From contig NZ_JAFMZZ010000001.1 of NCBI RefSeq assembly GCF_017356245.1, positions 1,693,698 through 1,757,697 on the forward strand: DNA of 64,000 bases, written 5' to 3'. The translations under genes and the position numbers were made by a program. This document shows, one piece after another, positions 53,480 to 62,570 of this stretch (positions within the stretch are counted from its first letter, which is position 1; each line of letters opens with the position of its first letter). The notes below the pieces were generated by a model. The model was given only the letters and a program-made list of their open reading frames with translations, did not search any database and was not told the DNA's origin. This DNA is from Bordetella petrii. Its GTDB lineage: Bacteria > Pseudomonadota > Gammaproteobacteria > Burkholderiales > Burkholderiaceae_B.

Positions 53480-56446
53480 TTAGTGGCGCTGGGTTTCCAC
53501 CTGCACCAGCGGCACATTGGAGACCGGCGCCACGGGCTTGCGCTCGCGGCCCAGGCGCGCCGGCACATGGCTGGCGGCAATGCGCTGCTGCGTCTGCGCA
53601 TGGCGCTCGGGGTCGGTTTCCACCCACTTCAGCCCGGCTGCGCTGACCACGTCTTGCAGGGCCTGGGCAGGCGCGGCCGGCGGCACCACGATGGGCTGGG
53701 GAGCGGCCGGCGCGGGTTCCGCGAGGGCGGCGGCGACGGGCGCCGGTTCCTGGGCCGCGGCCGGTTGTTCGACGACAGGGGCAGGAGCCGGTTCGGCCTG
53801 GGGCGCGGCCTCAGCCGGCGACGGGGCGGCGGCCACGGGCTCAGCCGGTGCGGCCTCGACAGCCTCGGCCGGGGCTTGCGGCGCGGCGGCCGGGGCCGGT
53901 TCCGCCGGCGGCTCGGCCGCCATCACGGCGGGCGCCGCGGGCTGTTCGGCAGGAGCCTCGGCCGGCGTCTGCGGGGCGGGCACCGCGACTTCCGGCATGC
54001 CCTGCGCCACGGCTGCGGCATTGGACACGTCGGACAGGCTGGGCGCCGGCTCGGCGGCGGCCGGCGCGGCCTCTACGGCGGCCTGGCCTTCGGCCGGCTG
54101 TTCCTGGTCGTCGCCTTGCTCTTCGGCGCCCTGCAGGGCCTGGTCGTCCTGGCTGCGGCGGCCGCGGCGGCTGCGGCGGCGGCGGCGCTTGCGTTCCGGA
54201 TCGCCCGTGCCTTCAGCGTTGTCGGCATCGCTTGCATCGGCGGCCGGCGCGGCGTCGGTGGCGGCCTCGGCCTGCTCGGTCAGGGCGGCGGCGATCGCCG
54301 GACCCTGGGCGGCGGGCAGGGCGGAAGCCACGGTTTCCGCCAGCGCGGCGACCATGCTTTCCTGTTCGCTCATCGGCGCGTCTTGCTGGGCGCTGTCGTC
54401 GCGGCGGTTGCGGCCGCGGCCACGGCGGCCGCGATTGCTGCGCGAAGCGGTGTCATCGGCGGCGGCCGTTTCGTCAGCCAGCGCGCGCTCGGGGCGGGCA
54501 GCTTCGCGCTCGGCGCGGGGGGGGCGTTCGGCGCGTTCTTCCTGGCGGCGGTTGCCGCGCACGTGGTGGCGGGCCGCGCCGTCGGCCTCGGCGGTGTCCG
54601 AACGGCCCTCGCCGCGGCGGTTGCGGCCGCGATCGGAGCCGTGGCGTTCGCCGCGGCGCTCCTGGCCGTCATGGCTGCGCTTGGCGCGCGAGCCGCCGCG
54701 CTTGGGCTCTTCCTTGGCCGCGACGGGGGCGGCCGGCTCGGCGCTGCCGCTCAGCCAGCCCACCAGGCGCTTGAACAGGCCGCCGAAACCGCCCGAGGCG
54801 GCCGGTGCTGCCGTGGGCGCGGGGGCGGTCGACACCGGGGCCGGCTGCGAGGGCGTGATGCCCTTGACCAGGGCTTCGGGGCGCGCCTTCACTTCCTGGT
54901 CGCGCGGCGCCCAGGCCATGTCGGTGGACGGCGCCTCGGCCAGTTCGAAGCTGGTCTTCACTTCTTCCAGGCGCGGGTCGTCGTGGCGCAGGCGTTCGAT
55001 GTGGTGGTGCGGGGTTTCCAGGTGCTTGTTGGGAATCAGCACCAGGTTGACCTTCAGGCGGGCTTCCATCTTGGCGATGTCGGCGCGCTTTTCGTTGAGC
55101 AGGAAGGTGGCCACGTCGACCGGCACCTGGGCGTGCACCGCCGCGGTGTTTTCCTTCATGGCTTCTTCCTGCAGCAGGCGCAGCACGTGCAGGGCGCTGG
55201 ATTCGGCGTCGCGGATCACGCCGGTGCCGTTGCAGCGCGGGCAGGTGATGTGCGAGCCTTCGTTCAGGGCCGGACGCAGGCGCTGGCGCGACAGTTCCAT
55301 CAGGCCGAAGCGCGAGATCTTGCCCATCTGCACGCGGGCGCGGTCGAAATGCAGAGCATCGCGCAGGCGCTGTTCGACGGCGCGCTGGTTCTTGCCGTCT
55401 TCCATGTCGATGAAATCGATCACGATCAGGCCGCCCAGGTCGCGCAGGCGCAGCTGGCGGGCCACTTCGTCGGCCGCTTCCAGGTTGGTGCGCAGCGCGG
55501 TTTCTTCGATGTCGGAGCCGCGCGTGGAACGCGCCGAGTTGACGTCCACCGCCACCAGGGCCTCGGTGTGGTCGATGACCACCGCGCCGCCCGAAGGCAG
55601 CTGCACCGTGCGCGAATAGGCGGTTTCGATCTGGTGTTCGATCTGGAAGCGCGAAAACAGCGGGATGTCGTCGCGGTAGCGTTTGACGCGCTGCACGTTG
55701 TCGGGCATCACCACGCTCATGAACGCGGTGGCCTGATCGGCGATTTCGTCGGTATCGATCAGGATCTCGCCGATTTCAGGCGAGAAGTAGTCGCGGATGG
55801 CCCGGATGACCAGGCTGGATTCCAGGTAGATGAGGATGGGCGCGGCATTGTCGCGGGCGGCCGAGTCGATGGCCGTCCAGAGCTGCATCAGGTAGGACAG
55901 GTCCCATTGGAGCTCTTCGACGTTGCGGCCGATGCCGGCGGTGCGGGCGATGATGCTCATGCCCTGGGGCACTTCCAGCTGCTCCATCGTGTCGCGCAGT
56001 TCCTGGCGGTCTTCGCCTTCGACCCGGCGCGATACGCCGCCGCCGCGCGGATTGTTGGGCATCAGCACCAGGTAGCGGCCGGCCAGCGAGATGAACGTGG
56101 TCAGGGCGGCGCCCTTGTTGCCGCGCTCTTCTTTTTCGACCTGGACGATCAGTTCCTGGCCTTCGCGCAGGGCGTCCTGGATGCGGGCGGAGCGGACGTC
56201 TATGCCTTCTTTGAAGTAGGTGCGGGCCACTTCCTTGAACGGCAGGAAGCCGTGCCGGTCTTCGCCGTAATTGACGAAGCAGGCTTCCAGGCCGGGTTCG
56301 ATGCGGGTGATGACACCTTTGTAGATGTTGCCTTTGCGCTGTTCGCGGCCGGCGGTTTCGATGTCGAGGTCGATGAGCTTCTGCCCATCGACGATGGCAA
56401 CGCGCAGTTCTTCCTGGTGCGTTGCATTGAACAGCATGCGCTTCAT
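53480..56446 (-). CDS. rne: Ribonuclease E
   Basis: 988 residues. S1 domain about 35-120, RNase H-like and DNase I-like catalytic parts with magnesium ligands D301 (VAVDVNSAR) and D344 (VIDFIDME), Zn-link C402/C405 (TCPRCNG), then from about residue 520 a low-complexity scaffold: an Arg-rich RNA-binding stretch (about 590-720) and an Ala/Pro/Glu-rich tail ending KPVAPVSNVPLVQVETQRH. Central enzyme of mRNA decay and rRNA/tRNA processing. GGAG precedes the ATG. It has a long leader and its own terminator, so is probably a single-gene unit. Confidence 0.97.
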   Translation of the reverse strand: MKRMLFNATHQEELRVAIVDGQKLIDLDIETAGREQRKGNIYKGVITRIEPGLEACFVNYGEDRHGFLPFKEVARTYFKEGIDVRSARIQDALREGQELIVQVEKEERGNKGAALTTFISLAGRYLVLMPNNPRGGGVSRRVEGEDRQELRDTMEQLEVPQGMSIIARTAGIGRNVEELQWDLSYLMQLWTAIDSAARDNAAPILIYLESSLVIRAIRDYFSPEIGEILIDTDEIADQATAFMSVVMPDNVQRVKRYRDDIPLFSRFQIEHQIETAYSRTVQLPSGGAVVIDHTEALVAVDVNSARSTRGSDIEETALRTNLEAADEVARQLRLRDLGGLIVIDFIDMEDGKNQRAVEQRLRDALHFDRARVQMGKISRFGLMELSRQRLRPALNEGSHITCPRCNGTGVIRDAESSALHVLRLLQEEAMKENTAAVHAQVPVDVATFLLNEKRADIAKMEARLKVNLVLIPNKHLETPHHHIERLRHDDPRLEEVKTSFELAEAPSTDMAWAPRDQEVKARPEALVKGITPSQPAPVSTAPAPTAAPAASGGFGGLFKRLVGWLSGSAEPAAPVAAKEEPKRGGSRAKRSHDGQERRGERHGSDRGRNRRGEGRSDTAEADGAARHHVRGNRRQEERAERPPRAEREAARPERALADETAAADDTASRSNRGRRGRGRNRRDDSAQQDAPMSEQESMVAALAETVASALPAAQGPAIAAALTEQAEAATDAAPAADASDADNAEGTGDPERKRRRRRSRRGRRSQDDQALQGAEEQGDDQEQPAEGQAAVEAAPAAAEPAPSLSDVSNAAAVAQGMPEVAVPAPQTPAEAPAEQPAAPAVMAAEPPAEPAPAAAPQAPAEAVEAAPAEPVAAAPSPAEAAPQAEPAPAPVVEQPAAAQEPAPVAAALAEPAPAAPQPIVVPPAAPAQALQDVVSAAGLKWVETDPERHAQTQQRIAASHVPARLGRERKPVAPVSNVPLVQVETQRH

Positions 56447-56961
56447 GAGTGGGGTTCTCCGTTGTCATGACGCGCCGATATCGGCGCGTGACCTTGGGCC
56501 ACTCGGGCTGCGGACTGAAGCGGGGCAAGAAGGTCAAACGGCAGCCGGGCGCAACGCCCAGGCGTAGCCGCCGCCGGTCAGGCGGGCACGTCGTGCCCTG
56601 GGGCACGCGGTTCTGTCAGCAGGGGGGTCAGCTTCACTAAGTGTGGTTGACGGAAAGGGTTGCTGTGAACGGCAGGTGCGGCCGGCGATCGGCCCGCGCG
56701 CACCTGGTGCTTTAATTACGCGACGATTCTTGCAGTGCTTCAGAGCCGCTTGCGGCAGGCAACGGACCTGTCAGGACGGCGGGCAAATGCAGTGCCACAC
56801 CACCATCCGGCAGGGCGCGGTTGCGCCGGCGACCGAGAGGCCCCGGAGCTGAACGATCGGGCAGCAGTACAATGGCGGCCCGCGCGCTCGACGGAGACGC
56901 GTACATGTTGCATCTCTACGCCAGGCGGCTTTGTTCAGCCCCTTAAGGCTGTCCCGATTAT
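56447..56961. promoter_or_regulatory. Divergent rne/rluC intergenic region, with a structured rne leader
   Basis: 515 bp without a supported gene. Toward rne: a 20-bp perfect palindrome at 56470-56489, a long hairpin CAGGTGCG ... CGCACCTG (56673-56706) with an inner GCCG/CGGC stem, and TAATTA (leftward, 56713-56718) as a possible -10 box, giving a leader of about 260 bases. Toward rluC: TACAAT at 56868-56873 without a good -35. RNase E of E. coli represses itself through leader hairpins; a similar role here is inferred. Confidence 0.6.
56470..56489. repeat. 20-bp perfect palindrome just upstream of the rne ribosome site
   Basis: ACGCGCCGAT followed directly by its reverse complement ATCGGCGCGT. 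In the rne transcript it would form a stem about 10 bases 5' of the GGAG site; as DNA it could also bind a dimeric regulator. Confidence 0.7.
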
Positions 56962-57930
56962 ATGTCGCTTTCCGCAATGCGCAAAGAAACCGCGTTTTTC
57001 TCCCATTCCGCCCCCTCGGTCCGCCTGGTCGAGGTCGGGGCCGAGCACGACGGCCAGCGCATCGACAATTTCCTGGTGCGGCTGTGCAAGGGCGTGCCCA
57101 AAAGCCATATCTACAAGGCCATCCGGGGCGGCGAGGTGCGGGTAAACAAGGGACGCATCCAGGCCGACTACCGGGTGGCGGCCGGCGACGTGGTGCGCGT
57201 GCCCCCGCTGCGCCTGCCGGCGCCGGGCGAGGCCCGGCCCGTGCCCGGCGCCGAGTTCCCGGTGGTGTACGAAGACGATGTCCTGCTGGTGGTGGACAAG
57301 CCCGCCGGCGTGGCCGTGCACGGCGGCAGCGGGGTGTCGTTCGGGGTCATCGAACAATTGCGCGCCGCCCGCCCGCAGGCGCGCTTTCTTGAACTGGCGC
57401 ACCGCCTCGACCGTGAAACCTCGGGCCTGCTGATGATCGCCAAGAAGCGCAATGCGCTGCTGGCGCTGCACGCCATGCTGCGCGAAGGCAAGGGCGACAA
57501 GCACTACTTGGCCCTGGTCGAGGGCGACTGGGTCAACGACCGCCAGCATATCCGCCTGGCTCTCACCAAATGGACCACCCAGTCGGGCGAGCGCCGCGTG
57601 CGCCCCGATCCGGACGGCCAGGCGGCGCACACCATTGTCACCCTGAAGCAACGCCTGGGCGGTTACAGTCTGGTCGATGCCGAACTGCGCACCGGGCGCA
57701 CCCATCAAATCCGGGTGCATCTGGCGGCCAGCGGCTTCCCCATCGTGGGCGACGATAAATACGGGACGGATGAAACGCGCGCCTGCTTCGCGCGCCAGGG
57801 GTTCAATCGCATGTTCCTGCATGCGCACCAGTTGACCCTGCCGCACCCGCTTACCCAAGAACCCCTGCGGCTGACGGCGGAATTGCCGGCGGCCTGCCGC
57901 AACCTGCTGCTGCAGTTGGAGAGCCTGTAG
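56962..57930 (+). CDS. rluC: 23S rRNA pseudouridine synthase RluC-type
   Basis: 322 residues. N-terminal S4 RNA-binding domain (about 25-85), catalytic domain with HRLDRETSGLLMIAKK containing the catalytic aspartate, and GRTHQIRVH. Makes pseudouridines 955, 2504 and 2580 in E. coli. Starts at ATG 56962, with M6 (56977) as an alternative; neither has a clear ribosome site. Classic rne-divergent position, as in E. coli. Confidence 0.94.
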   Translation: MSLSAMRKETAFFSHSAPSVRLVEVGAEHDGQRIDNFLVRLCKGVPKSHIYKAIRGGEVRVNKGRIQADYRVAAGDVVRVPPLRLPAPGEARPVPGAEFPVVYEDDVLLVVDKPAGVAVHGGSGVSFGVIEQLRAARPQARFLELAHRLDRETSGLLMIAKKRNALLALHAMLREGKGDKHYLALVEGDWVNDRQHIRLALTKWTTQSGERRVRPDPDGQAAHTIVTLKQRLGGYSLVDAELRTGRTHQIRVHLAASGFPIVGDDKYGTDETRACFARQGFNRMFLHAHQLTLPHPLTQEPLRLTAELPAACRNLLLQLESL

Positions 57931-57932
57931 AC

Positions 57933-58589
57933 ATGTCTTATTCGCTGGTGGTGTTCGATTGGGACGGAACCCTGATGGATTCCACGAACGGCATCGTGGC
58001 CGCCATCCAGGGGGCCTGCCGCGACCTGGACCTGCCCGTCCCGTCGGTCTCGGCCGCCAGCTGGGTGATCGGCCTGTCGCTCGAAAGCGCGCTGCGCCGG
58101 GCCGTGCCCGAGCTGACCCAGGCCATGGTGCCGCGCTTTCTCGAGCGCTATCGCACCCATTACCTGCTGCGCGACCCCGAACTGCGGCTGTTCGACGGCA
58201 TCGAAGACCTGCTGGGCGACCTGGCCGGCCGGCAGGTGCGCCTGGCGGTGGCCACCGGCAAGAGCCGGGTCGGCCTGAACCGGGTGCTGGCCGCCACTGG
58301 CCTGCGCGACATCTTCCAGGCCACCCGCACGGCCGACGAAACTTTCAGCAAGCCGCATCCGGCCATGCTGCACGAACTCATGCAGGAGCTCGAGGTCGAA
58401 CCCGAAGGGGTGGTCATGGTGGGCGATACCTCGCACGACCTGCAAATGGCCTGCAATGCCGGCGTGCACGGCCTGGGGGTCGCCTACGGCGCCCACAGTC
58501 CCCAGGAACTGCTGGGCTGCCAGCCGCAGGCCGTGGTCGACAGCGTGGCCGCCCTGCGCGAATGGCTGCTGCCACGGGCCGGCGCCTGA
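57933..58589 (+). CDS. HAD-superfamily phosphatase (phosphoglycolate phosphatase-like)
   Basis: 218 residues. HAD motifs: I FDWDGTLMDS (nucleophile D9), II VATGKS, III K in SKPHPAML, IV GDTSHDLQMA. Subclass IA cap. Starts 2 bp after the rluC stop, a pairing seen widely in proteobacteria. Substrate not certain; phosphoglycolate or another small phosphoester. Confidence 0.92.
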   Translation: MSYSLVVFDWDGTLMDSTNGIVAAIQGACRDLDLPVPSVSAASWVIGLSLESALRRAVPELTQAMVPRFLERYRTHYLLRDPELRLFDGIEDLLGDLAGRQVRLAVATGKSRVGLNRVLAATGLRDIFQATRTADETFSKPHPAMLHELMQELEVEPEGVVMVGDTSHDLQMACNAGVHGLGVAYGAHSPQELLGCQPQAVVDSVAALREWLLPRAGA

Positions 58590-58603
58590 TTTTGCGCGCG
58601 GCA

Positions 58604-58631
58604 GGGAATATTCCCGCCTGTGGTTCGTCTA
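58604..58631 (+). promoter_or_regulatory. Candidate ECF-sigma promoter of msrPQ
   Basis: GGGAAT (58604-58609), 16-base spacer, CGTCTA (58626-58631), resembling extracytoplasmic-function sigma promoters (GGAAY ... CGTC). The -35 lies in a 12-bp palindrome GGGAATATTCCC (58604-58615). No housekeeping promoter is evident in the gap. Confidence 0.4.
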
Positions 58632-58654
58632 AGAGATGCTGCCCTGTGTCGCCA

Positions 58655-58674
58655 AGTGCCTGACACCTGGCACT
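58655..58674 (+). other. Stem-loop before the msrP ribosome site
   Basis: AGTGCC (58655-58660), 8-base loop, GGCACT (58669-58674), three bases before AGGAGG. In the mRNA it would sit next to the ribosome site and might tune translation. Confidence 0.4.
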
Positions 58675-58691
58675 AACAGGAGGAAACCGTC

Positions 58692-59657
58692 ATGCCGTCA
58701 CGCAAGCCGGGCCACGTGCCGCCGCCATCCGAAATCACCCCCGAGGCGGTCTGGCTGTCGCGCCGCGAATGGATCGTCCGCGCCGGCCTGGCCGCCGCCG
58801 CGGCGGGCCTGCCGTCCTGGGCCGCCCGCCAGGCATTCGCCCAGGACGCGGCGCCGCTGGCGGGCCGCCCCAGCCCGCAGTTCTCGGTGATGGACAAGCA
58901 GACCTCGTTCAAAGACGTCAGCACCTACAACAACTACTACGAGTTCGGCGTCGACAAGGACGAACCGGCCGAATACGCCGGCAAGCTGCAGACCCGGCCC
59001 TGGTCGGTGGTCGTCGAAGGCGAGGTGCGCCGTCCGCAGACCTTCGACATCGATGCTCTGCTCAAGCTGGCTCCCATGGAAGACCGCGTCTACCGGCTGC
59101 GCTGTGTGGAAGGCTGGTCGATGGTGATCCCCTGGGTGGGCTATCCCCTGTCGGCGCTGCTCAAGCAGGTCGAGCCCACCGGCAACGCCAAGTACGTCGA
59201 GTTCACCACTGTTCTGCAGCGCGAAAACATGCCGGGCGTGCGCTATCCGGTGCTGGATTGGCCCTACGTCGAAGGCCTGCGGCTGGACGAGGCCATGCAT
59301 CCGCTGGCGCTGCTGGTGTTCGGCCTGTATGGCAAGGTGCTGCCCAACCAGAACGGCGCGCCGCTGCGCCTGGCCGTGCCCTGGAAATACGGCTTCAAGT
59401 CGGCCAAGTCGCTGGTGCGCATCCGGCTGGTCGAGCGCCAGCCCACCAGTTCATGGATGCAGGCCGCCGCCAACGAATACGGCTTCTACGCCAATGTGAA
59501 TCCCGATGTGCCGCATCCGCGCTGGAGCCAGGCCACCGAACGGCGCATCGGCGAGGACGGCCTGTTCACTCCCAAGCGCAAGACCCTGATGTTCAACGGC
59601 TATGCCGACCAGGTGGCATCCCTGTACCAGGGCATGGACCTGAAGGCCAATTACTGA
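58692..59657 (+). CDS. msrP: MsrP, molybdopterin subunit of periplasmic methionine sulfoxide reductase
   Basis: 321 residues with a Tat signal (SRREW at 23-27, then a hydrophobic Ala-rich run, cleavage near AFAQ 50-51). C138 in [11 protein letters not shown] is the molybdenum ligand. Formerly YedY. Repairs oxidised methionine in periplasmic proteins using electrons from MsrQ. A strong AGGAGG site precedes the ATG. Longer gap (102 bp) from the previous gene indicates its own promoter. Confidence 0.96.
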   Translation: MPSRKPGHVPPPSEITPEAVWLSRREWIVRAGLAAAAAGLPSWAARQAFAQDAAPLAGRPSPQFSVMDKQTSFKDVSTYNNYYEFGVDKDEPAEYAGKLQTRPWSVVVEGEVRRPQTFDIDALLKLAPMEDRVYRLRCVEGWSMVIPWVGYPLSALLKQVEPTGNAKYVEFTTVLQRENMPGVRYPVLDWPYVEGLRLDEAMHPLALLVFGLYGKVLPNQNGAPLRLAVPWKYGFKSAKSLVRIRLVERQPTSSWMQAAANEYGFYANVNPDVPHPRWSQATERRIGEDGLFTPKRKTLMFNGYADQVASLYQGMDLKANY

Positions 59658-59673
59658 GCCGCCGGGCCGCCGC

Positions 59674-60345
59674 ATGCAGGGATCTTCCTCCGCCACGCCG
59701 CCATCCGCCGCGCGCCGTCCGCAATGGTCGGCCGCGGCCGTGGGGCGGTTCAAGCCGCTGCTGTTCATCGCCGGCCTGTTGCCATTCGCGCGCTGGATCT
59801 GGCTGGGCTTCACCGATGGCCTGACCGCCAATCCGGTGGAATTCCTGACGCGTTCGTCGGGCACCTGGACGCTGGTGTGCCTGTTGGCCACCCTGTCGAT
59901 CACGCCGCTGCGCCGCATGCTGGGCCAGCCCGCGCTGGTGCGCCTGCGCCGGCCCTGCGGGCTGTTCGCCTTTTTCTATGGCTGCCTGCATTTCATGGCG
60001 TGGGTCTGGTGGGACCGCGGCTTCGATCCGGCCTCGATGCTGCAGGACATCGGCGAACGGCCGTTCATCACCGTGGGTTTCGCGGCGTTCGTGTGCATGG
60101 CTGCGCTGGCGGTCACATCCACGCAATGGGCCATGCGCAAAATGGGGCGCCGCTGGCAGGCGCTGCATCGCGCCGTGTACCTGATCGGCATCCTGGCCAT
60201 CGTGCACTTGTGGTGGCACAAGGCGGGCAAGCACGATTTCCAGCAGCCTCTGGCCTACGGGGCCGTGCTGGCGGCGCTGCTGGGCTGGCGCGTGGCGGCG
60301 ATGCTGCGCGCGCGCGCCGCGGCGAGGGCGCCGCGCCAGCTGTAG
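59674..60345 (+). CDS. msrQ: MsrQ, heme-binding membrane subunit
   Basis: 223 residues with about six helices of the ferric reductase-like domain; histidines suited to heme binding are in CLHFMAW, QALHRAVYLIG and IVHLWWH. Passes electrons from the respiratory chain to MsrP. Starts 17 bp after msrP. Ends 5 bp from the converging amidase gene. Confidence 0.94.
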   Translation: MQGSSSATPPSAARRPQWSAAAVGRFKPLLFIAGLLPFARWIWLGFTDGLTANPVEFLTRSSGTWTLVCLLATLSITPLRRMLGQPALVRLRRPCGLFAFFYGCLHFMAWVWWDRGFDPASMLQDIGERPFITVGFAAFVCMAALAVTSTQWAMRKMGRRWQALHRAVYLIGILAIVHLWWHKAGKHDFQQPLAYGAVLAALLGWRVAAMLRARAAARAPRQL

Positions 60346-60350
60346 CCTGG

Positions 60351-61196
60351 TCAGTTGCGCTTGGCGCCGTGCCCCGGGCCCGCCGACAGGGCCATCATGA
60401 TGGCCGCGGTTTCCGCGTCGGGCTGGCCGTCGTAGTTGGCCGGCCGGTAGTGCATCTGGAAGGCCGCGATCACATTGCGCGTGGCGCGGTCCAGCTTGCC
60501 GTGCTGCGGGCAGGCGTAGCCCAGCCGCGCCAGCTGCCGCTGGAACCAGGCGGCATCCGGCACGCCCTGGCGCTGCAGCGTGACCCAGTTGGCGGCCGCC
60601 TGCGCCTCGTCGTACCAGCGTCCGATGCCGGCGTCGGCCAACTGCTTCCAGGGAAACAGCGGGCCGGGATCGGTCTTGCGCTGCGGCGCGATGTCGCTGT
60701 GCCCCACGATGTTTTCAGGGTGCACATGGTGCCGCGCGATCAGGTCGCGCAGCAGCAGCACCAGCGCCCGGATCTGCGTATCGGGATACGGTTGCCAGCC
60801 CGGCGCGCCATGCGCGTGGTCGGTCCGGCCGGCATTGACCAGTTCTATCCCGATGGACATCGGGTTCAGCCAGGCCTGCTCGTACCATTGGCTTTCGCCG
60901 GCATGCCAGGCGCTGCGGGTTTCGTCGACCAGCCGGTAGGTGTGCGGGCGGACATCGTCGGTAATCAGGTAATGGGCGCTGACGCCGCCCTGCGACAGCA
61001 GCTTGAGCGAGAGCGGGCCGTCCGTCGAGGTGTAGTGCAGCACGATGTAGCGCACCCGGCTGTCCTGGCTGACCGCGGTGACCGAGTCATCGATGTCGAG
61101 CTGGGGCGGCCCGGGCGGGGGGCTTGCGCAGCCGCCCAGCACCAGCGCCGCGGCGGCCAGGGCCGCAAGGTGGCGGAGCCGGCGCAAGGCGGTCAT
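60351..61196 (-). CDS. N-acetylmuramoyl-L-alanine amidase lipoprotein (AmiD-like)
   Basis: 281 residues from ATG 61194-61196. Lipoprotein signal ending LVLGGC. Amidase_2 domain about 50-200: zinc ligands in VLHYTS (H), AWHAGES and GHSDIAPQRKTDPG. A C-terminal peptidoglycan-binding helical domain follows (LDRATRNVIAAFQMHYRP). Cleaves the amide bond of (anhydro)muropeptides in the periplasm, probably at the outer membrane. Overlaps the methyltransferase gene by four bases. Confidence 0.93.
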   Translation of the reverse strand: MTALRRLRHLAALAAAALVLGGCASPPPGPPQLDIDDSVTAVSQDSRVRYIVLHYTSTDGPLSLKLLSQGGVSAHYLITDDVRPHTYRLVDETRSAWHAGESQWYEQAWLNPMSIGIELVNAGRTDHAHGAPGWQPYPDTQIRALVLLLRDLIARHHVHPENIVGHSDIAPQRKTDPGPLFPWKQLADAGIGRWYDEAQAAANWVTLQRQGVPDAAWFQRQLARLGYACPQHGKLDRATRNVIAAFQMHYRPANYDGQPDAETAAIMMALSAGPGHGAKRN

Positions 61197-61909
61197 GGGC
61201 GCCCGGCCAGGTACAGAAACAGGGTGGGGCGCTTGTCCAGTTCGGGCGCGGGCCGGTTCTTCCAGTCGGCGATGGCAAGGGTGCGCACCCATTCATCGCC
61301 GGTGGTCAGCGAACGGGCCACGCACAGGCGCGTATCGCCGCGCAGCGTGGCCAGCAGCGTGGCGAACATGGCGGCATTGCGGTAGGGCGTTTCGATCAGC
61401 AGCTGCGTCTGGTGGTGGCGCGCCGAATGCTGTTCCCAGCTGCGCAATTGCCTGGCCCGCTCGGCCGGGTCGACCGGCGCATAGCCATGGAAGGCGAAGC
61501 GCTGGCCGTCCAGACCGCTGGCCATCAGGCCCAGCAGGATGGACGACGGCCCTACCCACGGGCGCACGGTGATTCCCAGGCGGTGCGCGGCGGCGACCAC
61601 GGTAGCGCCGGGATCGGCCACGGCGGGGCAGCCGGCCTCGGACACCAGCCCCAGGTCGTGGCCCTGCTGCACGGGCGCCAGCCACTGCTGGATCTGGGGC
61701 GCGTCGGTCTTGGGCGTGAGGGTGTGGATGGTGATTTCCTGCAAGGGGCGCACGGTGCCGATCTGCTTCAGGAAGGCGCGCGCCGTCTTGGCGTTTTCGG
61801 CAACGTAGGTGTCCAGGGTGCCTGCCAGGGCGCGCGCATCGGCGGGCAGCCAGCGCTCGGGCGCGGCCTCGCCCAGGCCGACCGGAATCAGGTGCAGTGT
61901 GCCGCTCAT
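61193..61909 (-). CDS. SAM-dependent methyltransferase, RsmI/tetrapyrrole methylase family
   Basis: 238 residues from ATG 61907-61909. Starts GTLHLIPVGLGEA and has VSEAGCPAVADPGATVVAAAH, the family SAM-binding motif (usually SDAG-P-ISDPG). Shorter than RsmI (about 285) and with a divergent active site, so it is probably a paralogue; the methyl acceptor is unknown. Coupled to maf and to the amidase by ATGA overlaps. Confidence 0.85.
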   Translation of the reverse strand: MSGTLHLIPVGLGEAAPERWLPADARALAGTLDTYVAENAKTARAFLKQIGTVRPLQEITIHTLTPKTDAPQIQQWLAPVQQGHDLGLVSEAGCPAVADPGATVVAAAHRLGITVRPWVGPSSILLGLMASGLDGQRFAFHGYAPVDPAERARQLRSWEQHSARHHQTQLLIETPYRNAAMFATLLATLRGDTRLCVARSLTTGDEWVRTLAIADWKNRPAPELDKRPTLFLYLAGRP

Positions 61910-62505
61910 GCCGCGCTGCCCGCGAGGGGGTCCAGGCCGAACGTGGCCAGCATGCCCGTCAGGGCGATCAGGGGCAGGCCGATGATGGCCGTGGGGTCGT
62001 CGCTGCGGATCGATTCCATCAGCGCGATGCCCAGGCTTTCCGCTTTCGCGCTGCCCGCAGTATCGTAGGGTTCTTCGGCGCGCAGATAGGCCGCGATGGC
62101 GGCCTCGGACAGGGGGCGGAACCGGCAGTGCGTGACCACGTCGGCCTTTTCGACGCGCTTGCCGTCGGTAACCGCCAGCGCGCTGTGGAATTCCACCGCG
62201 CGGCCGGCCAGTTCCCGCAATTGGGCCTGGGCGCGCGGGAAATCGCCCGGTTTGCCGATCGGCCGGCCGTCGACCGTGGCGACCTGGTCGGAGCCGATCA
62301 CGATGCAGCCCGGATGCCGGCCGGCGATGGCCAGCGCCTTGTCCACGGACAGCCGCAGCGCCAGGTCGGCCGGGGCTTCGCCGGGGGCGGGGGTTTCGTC
62401 GATATCGGGGGAAATCGCCTCGAACGGCAGGCGCAGGCGCGCCAGCAATTCGCGCCGGTAGCGCGAGCTCGAGGCCAGGATCAGGCGGTGTGGCAGATGA
62501 GGCAT
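61906..62505 (-). CDS. maf: Maf/YceF nucleotide pyrophosphatase
   Basis: 199 residues: LILASSSRYRRELL at the N-terminus, SPDIDE, GSDQVATVDG and AGSAKAESLGIALMESI. Maf proteins hydrolyse modified or canonical nucleoside triphosphates; the YceF branch prefers m7GTP. Divergent from yceD-rpmF-plsX, the same neighbourhood as in E. coli. Confidence 0.94.
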   Translation of the reverse strand: MPHLPHRLILASSSRYRRELLARLRLPFEAISPDIDETPAPGEAPADLALRLSVDKALAIAGRHPGCIVIGSDQVATVDGRPIGKPGDFPRAQAQLRELAGRAVEFHSALAVTDGKRVEKADVVTHCRFRPLSEAAIAAYLRAEEPYDTAGSAKAESLGIALMESIRSDDPTAIIGLPLIALTGMLATFGLDPLAGSAA

Positions 62506-62512
62506 ACAAAGT

Positions 62513-62542
62513 TTGACGATGACACGTAAGTCACGGTATTAT
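62513..62542 (+). promoter_or_regulatory. Promoter of yceD-rpmF-plsX
   Basis: TTGACG (62513-62518), 18-base spacer, TATTAT (62537-62542): one of the best sigma-70 matches in the window. Transcription would start near 62549, leaving a leader of only about 20 bases. Confidence 0.75.
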
Positions 62543-62570
62543 CTAACGTTTTGCGGGATTTTTGCAGGCT

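Noticed and set aside
53366..56470. 1034-codon Gly/Arg-rich frame antisense to rne
   Set aside because: Low-complexity product with no domain; rne on the other strand has all catalytic motifs.
56643..56906. Short frames in the rne/rluC gap
   Set aside because: They overlap the structured leader, lack ribosome sites and resemble nothing known.
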